A stretch of DNA of 64,000 bases. Origin: Tritrichomonas musculus. Lineage: Eukaryota > Parabasalia > Tritrichomonadida > Tritrichomonadidae. The position numbers were made by a program, and so were the translations under genes. Position 1 is the first letter of the stretch. Every line of letters starts with the position of its first letter. The notes beneath the pieces were generated by a model that searched no databases, was not told where the DNA came from, and saw only the letters and a program-made list of their open reading frames with translations. Location of the stretch: contig JAPFFF010000017.1 in the NCBI GenBank assembly GCA_039105265.1, positions 2,728,001 to 2,792,000 on the forward strand, written 5' to 3'. This document shows positions 1 through 8,000 of the stretch, piece by piece.

Positions 1-1095
1 TATAAATGAACCAGGCATGTACATGATTCCTCCGTGATAGGGATTGAATGAATGTTTTACTGAACTGAATGAAGAGGGATACAATGAATTGAAATCAATA
101 CCAGCAACATGAGAGACAGTGTTTGAAGTGTCATAGCTGATGATTCTGTCATTGATTGCATCATATTTTAGTTTATTGATTAAAGTTTGACCTCTGATGT
201 TCACACGATGAAGTACATTTGATAAACCTCCTGTTATGTTCTCTCTCAAGTTGTAGTATTCTTTTTCATCAGTTATGAGTGTAGGGAGGTGATGGAGTTT
301 ACAGAATTTCTTCAATTGTATCTTTGTTCTTGTTATCTTTTCGTCATCTCTTTGTCTCAAACGATTACATTCAGCACAAGCAAGTAAACAGTTATCAATC
401 TGATGTCCTTTGTTGTTATCTATTCTGTCAAGTGTCGGTTTGTTGTTGTAAGTAAAGTGTTCACCACATAAATGACATTTACCTGTTTCATTTGATTCAT
501 ACAATTTCATGAATGCATCAAAATCCTTTTCACTAACACATTTTGAAATATCTCGTTGATTTTGGTTCGTTTGATTATGTTTCATGTCTTGCTTTCGATA
601 ATTATCACATTTATTTAACCACCATTTCATTGTTGGTTTGAATGTATTTGATTTGTTGATGATTTCATAGTCGTTCTTCGGATTGAAATCTTTATATGCA
701 AGAGCATATTTGATGCATGAAGCGTTCTTCGATAATGAAAGATTACTTATCAAATCAACTTTGTATTCGGCATTCATTTGAATAAGGTTGTCAATCGGTT
801 TAATCATCATTTCAACATCATTGTCATTGTATGACAACAAGTAATCCCAACGTGTTGCAAACCTCTTTGAATCAATCAAATACTCTTCATAATCGGATTG
901 TGTTAAAGGATTCTTTTGATTGAGATAACTGTAAAAGTCTTCATATGCGAATGGTTCACTCTTTGACAACACTTCATTATAATTTTCATTGTTGATTGCT
1001 TCATAAGGAAATACACCTTTCGAACTGTTAGAAATCCCACCAAAATCAATTCCAAACTGTTTGAGTGTTCCTCCAGCAACAAATGCTTGTGCGTC
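1..1095. mobile_element. Polinton/Maverick element D, internal piece
   Basis: This is the outermost element of the nest, seen only as part of its polymerase gene. It matches the PolB genes of B and C almost base for base and stops exactly where the terminal repeat of C begins. The rest of D should lie left of position 1 and to the right of the window. It belongs to the B/C family and is the oldest insertion here, because everything else in the window lies inside it. It is broken by the insertion of C; no other damage is evident in the visible part. Confidence 0.85.
1..1095 (-). pseudogene. Element D PolB, internal part
   Basis: Reverse-strand reading frame matching protein-primed DNA polymerase B. 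The visible part runs from polymerase motif A (DFNSLYPS-type, near 80-110) through an embedded HNH nuclease domain (CxxC, DRIDNNKGH and CAECN motifs, about 340-480), exonuclease motif III (YNDND, near 800-830) and on towards the upstream exonuclease domain (GGTLKQFGIDFGG, about 1030-1080). It is interrupted by insertion of element C at 1096. The same domain order is seen in the longer copies at 35599-40206 and 56680-61221. Confidence 0.85.
1090..1095. repeat. Probable left target-site duplication of C (TGCGTC)
   Basis: Six bases of D sequence directly before the first AG of C. The partner copy would lie beyond the right end of the window, so the duplication is predicted and not observed. One base of ambiguity exists, because the next base of the D-type sequence is also A. 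Confidence 0.45.
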
Positions 1096-1450
1096 AGAGA
1101 GTACTATAGACCGGCTGAGCAGGGGATAAAAAAGGGGTATCAAAAGGGGTAGGGTTAAAATACATATTTTTAAATTCAAAAATAACACAACTCAAAAAAT
1201 CGAACTTTCAAAAATTTTTTATTTTTTTATCGGCAGTTTATAATGTCAAACCAAGCGGAACAATTAAATGACATTCATTAAATGACTACGATAATGATGA
1301 TATCATAGATGAAGTACTAAAAGAGATAAATCACTTTATTAAACAGCTAAAGAAATTCAACGGTCCTGAACAATTAATAGCTGAACTTGAAGAACTCATT
1401 TATTAGACAATTCATTTAATTCATTCTCAAGCTGATGAACTTTATTTTTG
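1096..1450. repeat. Left terminal inverted repeat of C
   Basis: The sequence parallels both terminal repeats of B from the outer tip to an inner boundary at TTTATTTTTG (1441-1450). It is about 355 bp, 98 bp shorter than the 453-bp repeat of B, because it lacks the segment found at about 3072-3175. The inner part includes the 3' end of the first gene. No other gene lies between 1096 and 1395 except the short open frame at 1272-1406. The right copy lies outside the window. Confidence 0.75.
1272..1406 (+). other. Short open frame inside the C terminal repeat
   Basis: A 44-codon open frame, acidic and likely helical (it includes IIDEVLKEINHF and LIAELEELIY). It recurs in both terminal repeats of B (3272-3406, and reversed at 43315-43449). 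I cannot assign a start codon. It overlaps the 3' end of the reverse-strand 75-aa gene by 11 bp. It could be a small protein with an unusual start, a remnant, or chance. Confidence 0.25.
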
Positions 1451-1623
1451 AGGCTGTTGATGTCTTCTATAAGAGACTCACGAACAGCGAGACCGTCAGA
1501 GCATAGCATTCCTGATTTGATATTGTTGAGATATTGTTTGTAATCATAACACTTTTCTTTCAATCCTCGTTTGATACGTTTTAATTCCGGTATTTCTTTC
1601 TTGTATTCTGTTAGTTCACTCAT
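1396..1623 (-). CDS. Small coiled-coil protein, 75 aa (C)
   Basis: First gene from the left end of C. The 75-residue product is charged and heptad-rich (KKEIPELKRIKRGLKEK near the N-terminus; KVHQLENELNELSNK at the C-terminus), so a coiled coil is likely. Close homologues lie in B (3396-3623) and in the distant element A (17119-17352), where the segment GLAVRESLIEDINSLK is unchanged. Such conservation in a protein this short argues for a real product. It is divergent from the 77-aa gene, with only 14 bp between the start codons, so the two must share a promoter region. Function unknown; a structural or regulatory helper is possible. Confidence 0.7.
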   Translation of the reverse strand: MSELTEYKKEIPELKRIKRGLKEKCYDYKQYLNNIKSGMLCSDGLAVRESLIEDINSLKNKVHQLENELNELSNK

Positions 1624-1637
1624 TTAATAACAATTAA

Positions 1638-1871
1638 ATGTCTGTTATTAATCAAATGAGAACCGTTCATGATGATAAACACAAAAACTATTTTGATAGA
1701 TTACAATTAACGATGCAAAAGAAGAGAACAAAAATAAACTCAGCTCCTACAGTGAAATGTTATAATGAAAAAGGTAATGTATTTCATGAACCACAGCCAA
1801 AAACGACTAAATCATTAAATCATCATGATTCACTTAATCATTCTGTGGTTGTCAGGAGCAACAACATTTAA
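1638..1871 (+). CDS. Small conserved protein, 77 aa (C)
   Basis: ATG start 14 bp from the start of the opposite-strand 75-aa gene. The product is basic in its first half (NYFDRLQLTMQKKRTK) and His/Asn-rich at the end (SLNHHDSLNH). Homologues: 3638-3871 in B and 17387-17614 in A, sharing the YF..L...M pattern, a PT.....KG...H.P segment and a SLNH tail. Its 3' end overlaps the 3' end of the reverse-strand 176-aa gene by 42 bp. Function not recognised. Confidence 0.65.
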   Translation: MSVINQMRTVHDDKHKNYFDRLQLTMQKKRTKINSAPTVKCYNEKGNVFHEPQPKTTKSLNHHDSLNHSVVVRSNNI

Positions 1872-2360
1872 AAAGTATTCATTAATGACTTTTGATTGCT
1901 GGTCGACAACGTTTGAAAGCTTATTGATATGTTCTTCAAGTATTTTATTTTTATCGATGAGCTGTTTAATGATGATATCAACGTGAATCAACTTACTGTC
2001 AAACAAATCGCGAAGTTCATCAGTTTTGGAAGATATCGCATCAACTGTTTCTCTCAGAATAATAATATCAGCGGTGATATTGTCATTCTCAAGTGTTTTA
2101 GTGATTGTATTCCCGACTTTCTTCAAATAAATGTCTCCTGAACATCGTTTTCCGTCTTTGCAATTACGTTTTGTAATTTTGTATTCATTTCCGTCGTTAG
2201 TGATGATTTTATAAATCTTGTTCAAATAGTTTGTCGTTTGTGATTTCATTTGATCAATATTCTTTTGATAGAACAAATTGAACTCTTCAATTGATTTAAA
2301 CACTTTTGATTCATTTATGTTTTCGTTTATTACTTTAAGTTCATTGATGTTTTCATTCAT
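1830..2360 (-). CDS. Coiled-coil protein, 176 aa (C)
   Basis: This is the uninterrupted version of the gene that element A split in B. The N-terminal 75 residues hold a compact region with SIEEFNLFYQKN, TTNYLNKIYKIIT and KITKRNCKDGKR, conserved in A's 153-aa homologue (17611-18072). The C-terminal 90 residues are long helix typical of coiled coil (KQLIDKNKILEEHINKL). The basic core followed by a coil would suit an oligomeric DNA- or capsid-associated protein, but no family is recognised. Its position between the small genes and the amphipathic-peptide gene is the same in A, B and C. Confidence 0.7.
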   Translation of the reverse strand: MNENINELKVINENINESKVFKSIEEFNLFYQKNIDQMKSQTTNYLNKIYKIITNDGNEYKITKRNCKDGKRCSGDIYLKKVGNTITKTLENDNITADIIILRETVDAISSKTDELRDLFDSKLIHVDIIIKQLIDKNKILEEHINKLSNVVDQQSKVINEYFLNVVAPDNHRMIK

Positions 2361-2392
2361 TTGAGTTTATGATAAAACGTTTATAGATATCA

Positions 2393-2644
2393 TTAAACTT
2401 TATCTAATATTGACTTTCCGACCGTTCCAACTCGTCCTGCCATACTTAAACCTGTATCAATAGTGTCAATAACTTGACCGACGCCTGGAATGAATTTCGT
2501 TATCGGTTTAACTTTATCGATAATCTGTTTTCCGACATCAACGACTTTAGGGATGTTATCAACAATCTTTGTTGCTACATCTTTGATTTTGTTTCCGAAC
2601 TTCTTGAAACCGTTCTTTATCTTATTGAATATGCCTATACCCAT
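2393..2644 (-). CDS. Amphipathic 83-aa protein, possible membrane-active virion protein (C)
   Basis: The product starts MGIGIFNKIKNGFKKFGNKIKD, a strongly amphipathic cationic helix, followed by further short helices (KIVDNIPKVVDVGKQIIDKVKP) and a Gly-rich hydrophobic tail (FIPGVGQVIDTIDTGLSMAG). This layout resembles membrane-lytic internal capsid proteins such as adenovirus protein VI by character, not by detectable homology. The start lies just upstream of and divergent from the capsid gene. Copies in B (23397-23648) and A (18123-18374) keep the length at 83 residues. The role is inferred. Confidence 0.65.
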   Translation of the reverse strand: MGIGIFNKIKNGFKKFGNKIKDVATKIVDNIPKVVDVGKQIIDKVKPITKFIPGVGQVIDTIDTGLSMAGRVGTVGKSILDKV

Positions 2645-2697
2645 TTTAAAGAGTAAATAAAAGAGATAATATATTGATTCTTTTTATTAAATCATAA

Positions 2698-2997
2698 ATG
2701 TTATATCGTAATGAGAGATCACATAACCATCAAATCGAAACAGGAAATGTATTGCATGCATTTGAAGAGATGCGTCATATGATTAACGTTAATGACGGAA
2801 CACGTTCATTTTCATTCAGAACTGTTGACTGTCATGATCAGCCCGCACCGTTTACAGCCGGTCAATATTCGCAAATCAGTTTAACACATCCTGACCATTT
2901 CATAAGTGATGTTGACAAAGGATTTCTGACATTTCATGTCAAACTAGATTTACAGTTGAATACCGATCTTGATAAATTGCGAACCATTGAAGACCCT
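2698..2997 (+). pseudogene. MCP: Major capsid protein of C, 5' part
   Basis: First 100 codons of the C capsid gene, starting MLYRNERSHNH and including TRSFSFRTVDCHDQPAPF and SQISLTHPDHFISD. The gene is interrupted at 2997 by insertion of element B, and the rest resumes at 43730. The N-terminal block is very similar to the MCP genes of B (23701) and A (18421). The target duplication GACCCT forms the last six bases of this part. Confidence 0.85.
2992..2997. repeat. Left target-site duplication of B (GACCCT)
   Basis: GACCCT flanks B on the left here and on the right at 43724-43729. The paralogous, uninterrupted capsid gene at 23701-25521 has a single copy at this point. A 6-bp duplication is the Polinton/Maverick hallmark. 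Confidence 0.93.
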
Positions 2998-3073
2998 AGA
3001 GAATATAGGGACCGGCTGAGCAGGTGATAAAAAAGGGGTATCAAAAGGGGTAGGGTTAAAATACATATTTTAA

Positions 3074-3164
3074 GTTGACGGTAGACACTTTTGAATTTAC
3101 ATCTTTGAACTTGTTTAGTAGTATATATCAGTCGGTTTCCGTCAGGCTAAAGCCCGCCGTCAAC
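3074..3164. repeat. 91-bp insert in B terminal repeat, bounded by GTTGACGG/CCGTCAAC
   Basis: The segment is present in both terminal repeats of B and absent from the matching place in C (after 1170). It is bounded by an 8-bp inverted repeat. Internally it holds two adjacent perfect small stem-loops, CGGTTTCCG (3133-3141) and GGCTAAAGCC (3145-3154). It is more GC-rich than its surroundings. It may be a miniature mobile element or a structured RNA/DNA element; no family is recognised. Confidence 0.6.
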
Positions 3165-3271
3165 ACGACTAATGAACAAAAATAACACAACTCAAAAAAT
3201 CGAACTTTCAAAAATTTTTTATTTTTTTATCAGCAATTTATAATGTCAAACCGAGCCGAACAATTAAATGA

Positions 3272-3406
3272 CATTCATTAAATGACTACGATAATGATGA
3301 TATCATAGATGAAGTACTAAAAGAGATAAATCACTTTATTAAACAACTAAAGAAATTCAACGGTACTGAACAATTAATAGCTGAACTTGAAGAACTCATT
3401 TATTAG
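3272..3406 (+). other. Short open frame inside the B left terminal repeat
   Basis: Counterpart of the frame at 1272-1406 in C, keeping the same length and helical, acidic character (DEVLKEINHF, LIAELEELIY). It has no evident start codon. Its persistence across elements is the only support. Confidence 0.25.
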
Positions 3407-3623
3407 ACAATTCATTTAATTCATTTTCAAGCTGATGAACTTTATTTTTGAGGCTGTTGATGTCTTCAATAAGAGACTCACGAACGGCAAGACCGTCAGA
3501 GCCAAGCATTCCCGATTTGATATTGTTGAGATATTGTTTGTAATCATAACACTTTTCTTTCAATCCTCGTTTGATACGTTTTAATTCAGGAATTTCTTTC
3601 TTGTATTCTGTTAGTTCACTCAT
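3396..3623 (-). CDS. Small coiled-coil protein, 75 aa (B)
   Basis: B copy of the gene at 1396-1623, differing at one residue of the product (SGMLGSDG instead of SGMLCSDG). Its last codons lie inside the B terminal repeat, so the right repeat carries a second copy of its tail (43275-43325). It is head-to-head with the 77-aa gene, 14 bp apart. Confidence 0.7.
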   Translation of the reverse strand: MSELTEYKKEIPELKRIKRGLKEKCYDYKQYLNNIKSGMLGSDGLAVRESLIEDINSLKNKVHQLENELNELSNK

Positions 3624-3637
3624 TTAATAACAATTAA

Positions 3638-3871
3638 ATGTCTGTTATTAATCAAATGAGAACCGTTCATGATGATAAACACAAAAACTATTTTGATAGA
3701 TTACAATTAACGATGCAAAAGAATAGAACAAAAATAAACTCAGCCCCTACAGTAAAATGTTATAATGAAAAAGGTAATGTATTTCATGAACCACAGCCAA
3801 AAACGACTAAATCATTAAATCATCATGATTCACTTAATCATTCTGTGGTTGTCAGGAGCAACAACATTTAA
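3638..3871 (+). CDS. Small conserved protein, 77 aa (B)
   Basis: B copy of the gene at 1638-1871, nearly identical (one Lys/Asn change near residue 29). The 3' end overlaps the 3' part of the reverse-strand coiled-coil gene that A has split. The conserved SLNH tail is also found in A (17387-17614). Function not recognised. Confidence 0.65.
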   Translation: MSVINQMRTVHDDKHKNYFDRLQLTMQKNRTKINSAPTVKCYNEKGNVFHEPQPKTTKSLNHHDSLNHSVVVRSNNI

Positions 3872-3985
3872 TACATATTCATTAATGACTTTTGATTGCT
3901 GATCAACAACATTTGAAAGCTTATTGATATGTTCTTCAAGTATTTTATTTTTATCGATGAGCTGTTTAATGATGATATCAACGTG
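3830..3985 (-). pseudogene. Coiled-coil gene of B, 3' part (split by A)
   Basis: C-terminal helical portion (KQLIDKNKILEEHINKL) of the gene whose uninterrupted relative is at 1830-2360. Element A is inserted at 3986; the other part lies at 22984-23364. The last six bases are the AACGTG target duplication. Confidence 0.85.
3980..3985. repeat. Left target-site duplication of A (AACGTG)
   Basis: AACGTG precedes A here and follows it at 22984-22989. The matching unoccupied place in C (near 1980-1985) has one copy. Perfect 6-bp duplication. Confidence 0.93.
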
Positions 3986-4322
3986 AGTAGTGATGAGTGT
4001 TCCGGATGACAACCAGATAGAAATTCACTTATGACCGCCATTACTGCCCTAATTTAGAAGGCCATCTAACTATTTTTGAATTGACCCTAACTGATACTCA
4101 TAACTAGGAATAATTGATCAGCATCATGGGGTCACATTGATGTTCACTTATGACCACTTATGACCGCCATTACTGCCCTAATTTAGAAGGCCATCTAACT
4201 ATTTTTGAATTGACACTAACTGTGATACTAACTGATACTCATAACTAGGAATAATTGATCAGCATCATGGGACTATATAGATGTTCACTTATGACCGCCA
4301 CTATTGCCCTAGTTTAGAAGGC
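3986..4322. repeat. Left terminal inverted repeat of A
   Basis: It pairs with about 22659-22983. Internally it is built of about 2.3 tandem units that each begin TTCACTTATGACC (4024, 4143, 4284) and contain CTAATTTAGAAGGCCATC and ATAACTAGGAATAATTGATC; unit length is about 119-141 bp. The two ends are similar but not identical. No gene is seen from 3986 to 4474. Confidence 0.85.
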
Positions 4323-4340
4323 TAGGGGTACTTACTACGA

Positions 4341-4400
4341 AAGGTCATACTAAAGGTTATCCTAAAGGTTGTACTGAAGGTTGTACTGAAGGTCATACTA
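4341..4400. repeat. 12-bp tandem repeat, five units, inside A
   Basis: Five consecutive 12-mers of the form AAGGTYRTMCTR (for example AAGGTCATACTA and AAGGTTGTACTG), between the left terminal repeat and the first gene of A. It may be a simple repeat, a protein-binding array or part of an origin; nothing identifies which. It is not seen at the right end. Confidence 0.8.
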
Positions 4401-4460
4401 AAGAACCTCTCTTACTACCAATCACATTCCACCAGCAACCTAAATTTGTTAAAATAATAT

Positions 4461-4469
4461 TTTATTTTG
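4461..4469 (+). promoter_or_regulatory. TTTATTTTG promoter-like motif, A 158-aa gene
   Basis: Motif variant five bases before the ATG at 4475. Similar T-rich boxes ending in G precede many other genes of A, B and C at short distance. Confidence 0.45.
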
Positions 4470-4474
4470 TATAA

Positions 4475-4951
4475 ATGGAAATTGACACTGATATACTATT
4501 AAAAATTTTAAATGGTATCACCGATTTGTGCCAAGATGTCAAGCATTTGATTAAACGTATGAACCATAAACAGCCATCTCCTAATCCAAGCACAACGGTA
4601 CAGCCTAAGAATTTCGTTCGAAGTGACTCACCTCCTGAGACATCATCTATTGAACATCCCCATTCTCGCTTAAATCGAACCCATATATTCAATCGAAGCA
4701 AGTTTTTGGATATTAAGGATCACGACCGATTGATCCAATATGTCTCATCAAAGGATGTAATCGATGCAGTATCCAACGTGGAACCTCATAAACGTATATC
4801 CCTATTGCGTAAACTAATATTCGATAACCTAAATTTAAGTATCTCCATGTATATGACCCAAAAACTACTCAACACCCATATGACTATAAATGTTCCTCCT
4901 AGTGAAACGACTCTAACCCCCGAAGTTGAGATTGATACAATCGATTTCTAG
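4475..4951 (+). CDS. Conserved protein next to PolB, 158 aa (A)
   Basis: First gene of A. The N-terminus is helical (DTDILLKILNGITDLCQDVKHLIKRM), followed by a Pro/Ser linker and a conserved core FNRSKFLDIKDHDRLIQYV with a helical end. The core matches the B and C 135-aa proteins (FNSSKFLNAHDRELVIQFL), which also sit beside PolB. A replication partner such as a terminal-protein or single-strand binding role is imaginable from the position only. The gene ends upstream of the PolB start at 5022. Confidence 0.7.
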   Translation: MEIDTDILLKILNGITDLCQDVKHLIKRMNHKQPSPNPSTTVQPKNFVRSDSPPETSSIEHPHSRLNRTHIFNRSKFLDIKDHDRLIQYVSSKDVIDAVSNVEPHKRISLLRKLIFDNLNLSISMYMTQKLLNTHMTINVPPSETTLTPEVEIDTIDF

Positions 4952-5021
4952 CCAAAATTCAAAAATAATGTTTAATCAATATTTTTACCGATTACAATTT
5001 TATATTTTTACGTTTGGGCAA

Positions 5022-8000
5022 ATGAGTTGTATCTCGAATAAGAATTTTGGTGCAATTCCTTCATGGACTATCAAAAATTATATCAATATCATCAACAATG
5101 AGTTCGGTGGTAACATCCCAACCAACACTACATTTGTTGCTCAACTGAGCAAACTCACGAAGTACCTAAATTATAACTCATTTGTAGCTCGCACAGGTTT
5201 CAATCCCAATGGTATACTCCAGGAATCTCATTTTGATACATTCTTTGGACAACTGAGGGCTGAACGTCTTGTAGATGATAATGATTACTTCAATAAATTC
5301 AATAGAGCTGATTACAAAATTAATGAACCCATTGATGTACTTCAACATATGAATACCCAAGATAAGTTCCAACAGCAATTAGATGATGAACGTAAGGTAT
5401 ATAGGGAACGCCAAATACAACATAATATTGATGTTGCAAAATATGCTTTGCAGGAAGCTCAACGATTGATTCGTGAAAATGAGTATCCACCAATACTTCC
5501 ACCACCGACAACTCATAAGAAACCAATTCGGTATGATGAGCAGCCTTCATATATAAAGAGATTGAATGACAAACTGGATAACGATTACTTCAGTAAATTC
5601 AATAGAGATGATTACAAGATTGATGACCCCATTGATGTACTTCAACATATGAATACCCAAGATGAGTTCCAACAGCAATTAGATGATGAACGTAAGGTAT
5701 ATTCATATTTCAACAAATATTATCCCGAATATCTCGATAGAGCTGAAATACAAGATATATTCCAAGATAGGTCTAAAATTACAAAACTAGCAAATATTAT
5801 TGATGACAATACTGATATTGATGGTATCCCCAAAGATCCTGAAAATAATGAAATATTCGAGTACCTTGGCGAGTTCGGTCATGAATTCAAATCGAAACAC
5901 AATGATTTCCTCATGGTGAACTTACCTGAGGACTACGATAAGGCTGTAGAGGCTTGGCAAAAATATGCCAAATATGCTGATAATGATTACAATGAACACA
6001 CGGATATTGATACCTTCGAGCCTATATACATATACTACTTCAACTCGATATCCTCATTGAACAGTATATATGATGGCTTGCAACAAGTTTATGAACGTGA
6101 GGTGAAACCATTCAAAATATATTTCCAACTCTCGGGTGTATTTGAGTCATCCAGTGCTGAGACTGACACATTCCAATATACAGCTAGGGAAATCACTTGG
6201 AATAACTATAAATCTGCTACCCCAATTGTGGTTCGTGATGAGCAATCACTTGATATCGTGAAGTACTATATTGAATCAGTACTGCACTCATATGAAACCT
6301 CAACATCGAGCACCAAGTTGATTCTCGTAGGCACAGTTTCATTCACAGTATCTCGAATGGTCAAGGTTAGTGGTCCCATCAAGGATTTACCTCCTGAAAT
6401 CAAAAATAATAAATTCATTATCACAGACAACGTCGATGACAATCTATGTTGGTATCGATTTCTTGCTGCATGTCTCGATGATCATCTAGTTAACCCCAAA
6501 TATCATTGTTATACTAAGCATCGTACACAAGCAGCTAGGAAACTTCTGTGCGGGGAACACAATATAGTGTATTCAACTAAGCCATCTCAAGCTGCAATCA
6601 ACTTCCTGAACAACTATCCGGGTACATCAATTGAAGCCATGAAGGCATCTGCTGAAAAGCATCATTTGAATGTTGACATCTATGAGTACAATGCAGAACT
6701 CAAGGTGTATAACCTTCAGGACCAATGGAAATATAATCGTGACAATTCATTTAGGAAATCTGCATTACTGTTCACTCAAAATCGAATCATTCACATAATG
6801 TATATCAAGGATGCTGAGAAGTTGACCAACATCCATATCTGCCCAAAGTGTGGCTCATATGCACATTACGGTCATCACAATATGAATCGCTTCAAGAATC
6901 ATGTTGATAACTGTACTGGAGTATTTCGAAAACAATTTATACCTAATCGTGAGCCACTTCCATATTGTCCACATATACTCAACAATCCGGTGTATGAATA
7001 TTGTTTAGCATATGGTCTCGAATGGAAACCCAACATATATTACATCACTTATGATTTCGAAACTGTTGAACAACCTGTGAATACAGAAGGTACTTCGTAC
7101 TCTATTGGTTCATCAACAACTATCAACTCTCGATTGATTCCACTTAGCGTATCATCATGTGTCAAATCACAATCTGGTTGCAACACACGACACTTCTCAT
7201 TAAGAGATTCAACTGAGTTCATCACTGAGTGGATTGAGTGGTTGTTTGAGCAATCTCAACAGGTGTATCACGATAAGGTTCAATATATGAAAACCTTTAT
7301 TAATGAATCGATTGATACTCTCAATAAAATCGACAGAAACCTGAATGTGATTACCGTATTTGGGTTCAATTCGAGTAGATTCGATAGTAACCTATTCAAG
7401 CAGTATCTCAATTACTGTTCGTGGAGTGTCGAGTCCAACAGTATCATCGGTACCACATCATCATTGAAGCAGTTCATATTGAAATCCTCAAAATATGACA
7501 CCAAGTTGAGATTCATCGATGCACAATCATTCGTTGCCGGAGGTACATTACGACAATTTGGTGTAGATTTTGGTGGACTCGAGAATAGCAGTAAAGGAGT
7601 GTTTCCTTATGAAGCTATCAACATTGAGAATTATAATGAGGTTCTCTCACGAACGGAGCCCTTTGAGTATGAAGCATTTTACAGTTATCTCAACCAGAAG
7701 AATCCATTGACTGAAGATGATTACAAATTATATCTCGAGGATGCCAAAAATTATAAAACCCGATGGGATTACCTGTTGGCGTATAATGATAACGATGTTG
7801 AGATGATGATTAAACCCATTGACAATTTGATAGTCCTCAATGCTCAGTACAACGTTGACCTCATATCGAATCTCTCGTTGAGCAAGAATGCATCCTGTAT
7901 CAAGTATGCACTCGCTTATAAGGAATTTGACCCAAACACTGAATACTCTATACAGAATTCTATAAATACATTCAAACCAAATCTCAAATGGTGGAGATTC

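Larger units (their letters stand above)
2998..3450. repeat. Left terminal inverted repeat of B
   Basis: It pairs with 43271-43723 (both 453 bp). The outer 260 bp are identical between the two ends; the inner 193 bp carry about eight mismatches. It holds a 91-bp segment bounded by short inverted repeats (3074-3164) that C lacks. The inner boundary falls on a TTTATTTTTG promoter-like motif (3441-3450) and takes in the 3' end of the 75-aa gene. The 400 bp from 2998 hold no gene apart from the short open frame at 3272. Confidence 0.92.

Noticed and set aside
3074-3164. Hammerhead or twister-type ribozyme in the terminal-repeat insert
   Set aside because: Small stems are present but the conserved cores (CUGAUGA, or the twister core) are not.
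4024-4322. CRISPR-like array
   Set aside because: The repeats are contiguous 119-141 bp units within a terminal repeat, without spacers or associated genes.
4926-5021. Upstream in-frame extension of A PolB
   Set aside because: It overlaps the 158-aa gene end; the ATG at 5022 follows a T-rich box and matches the B start better.
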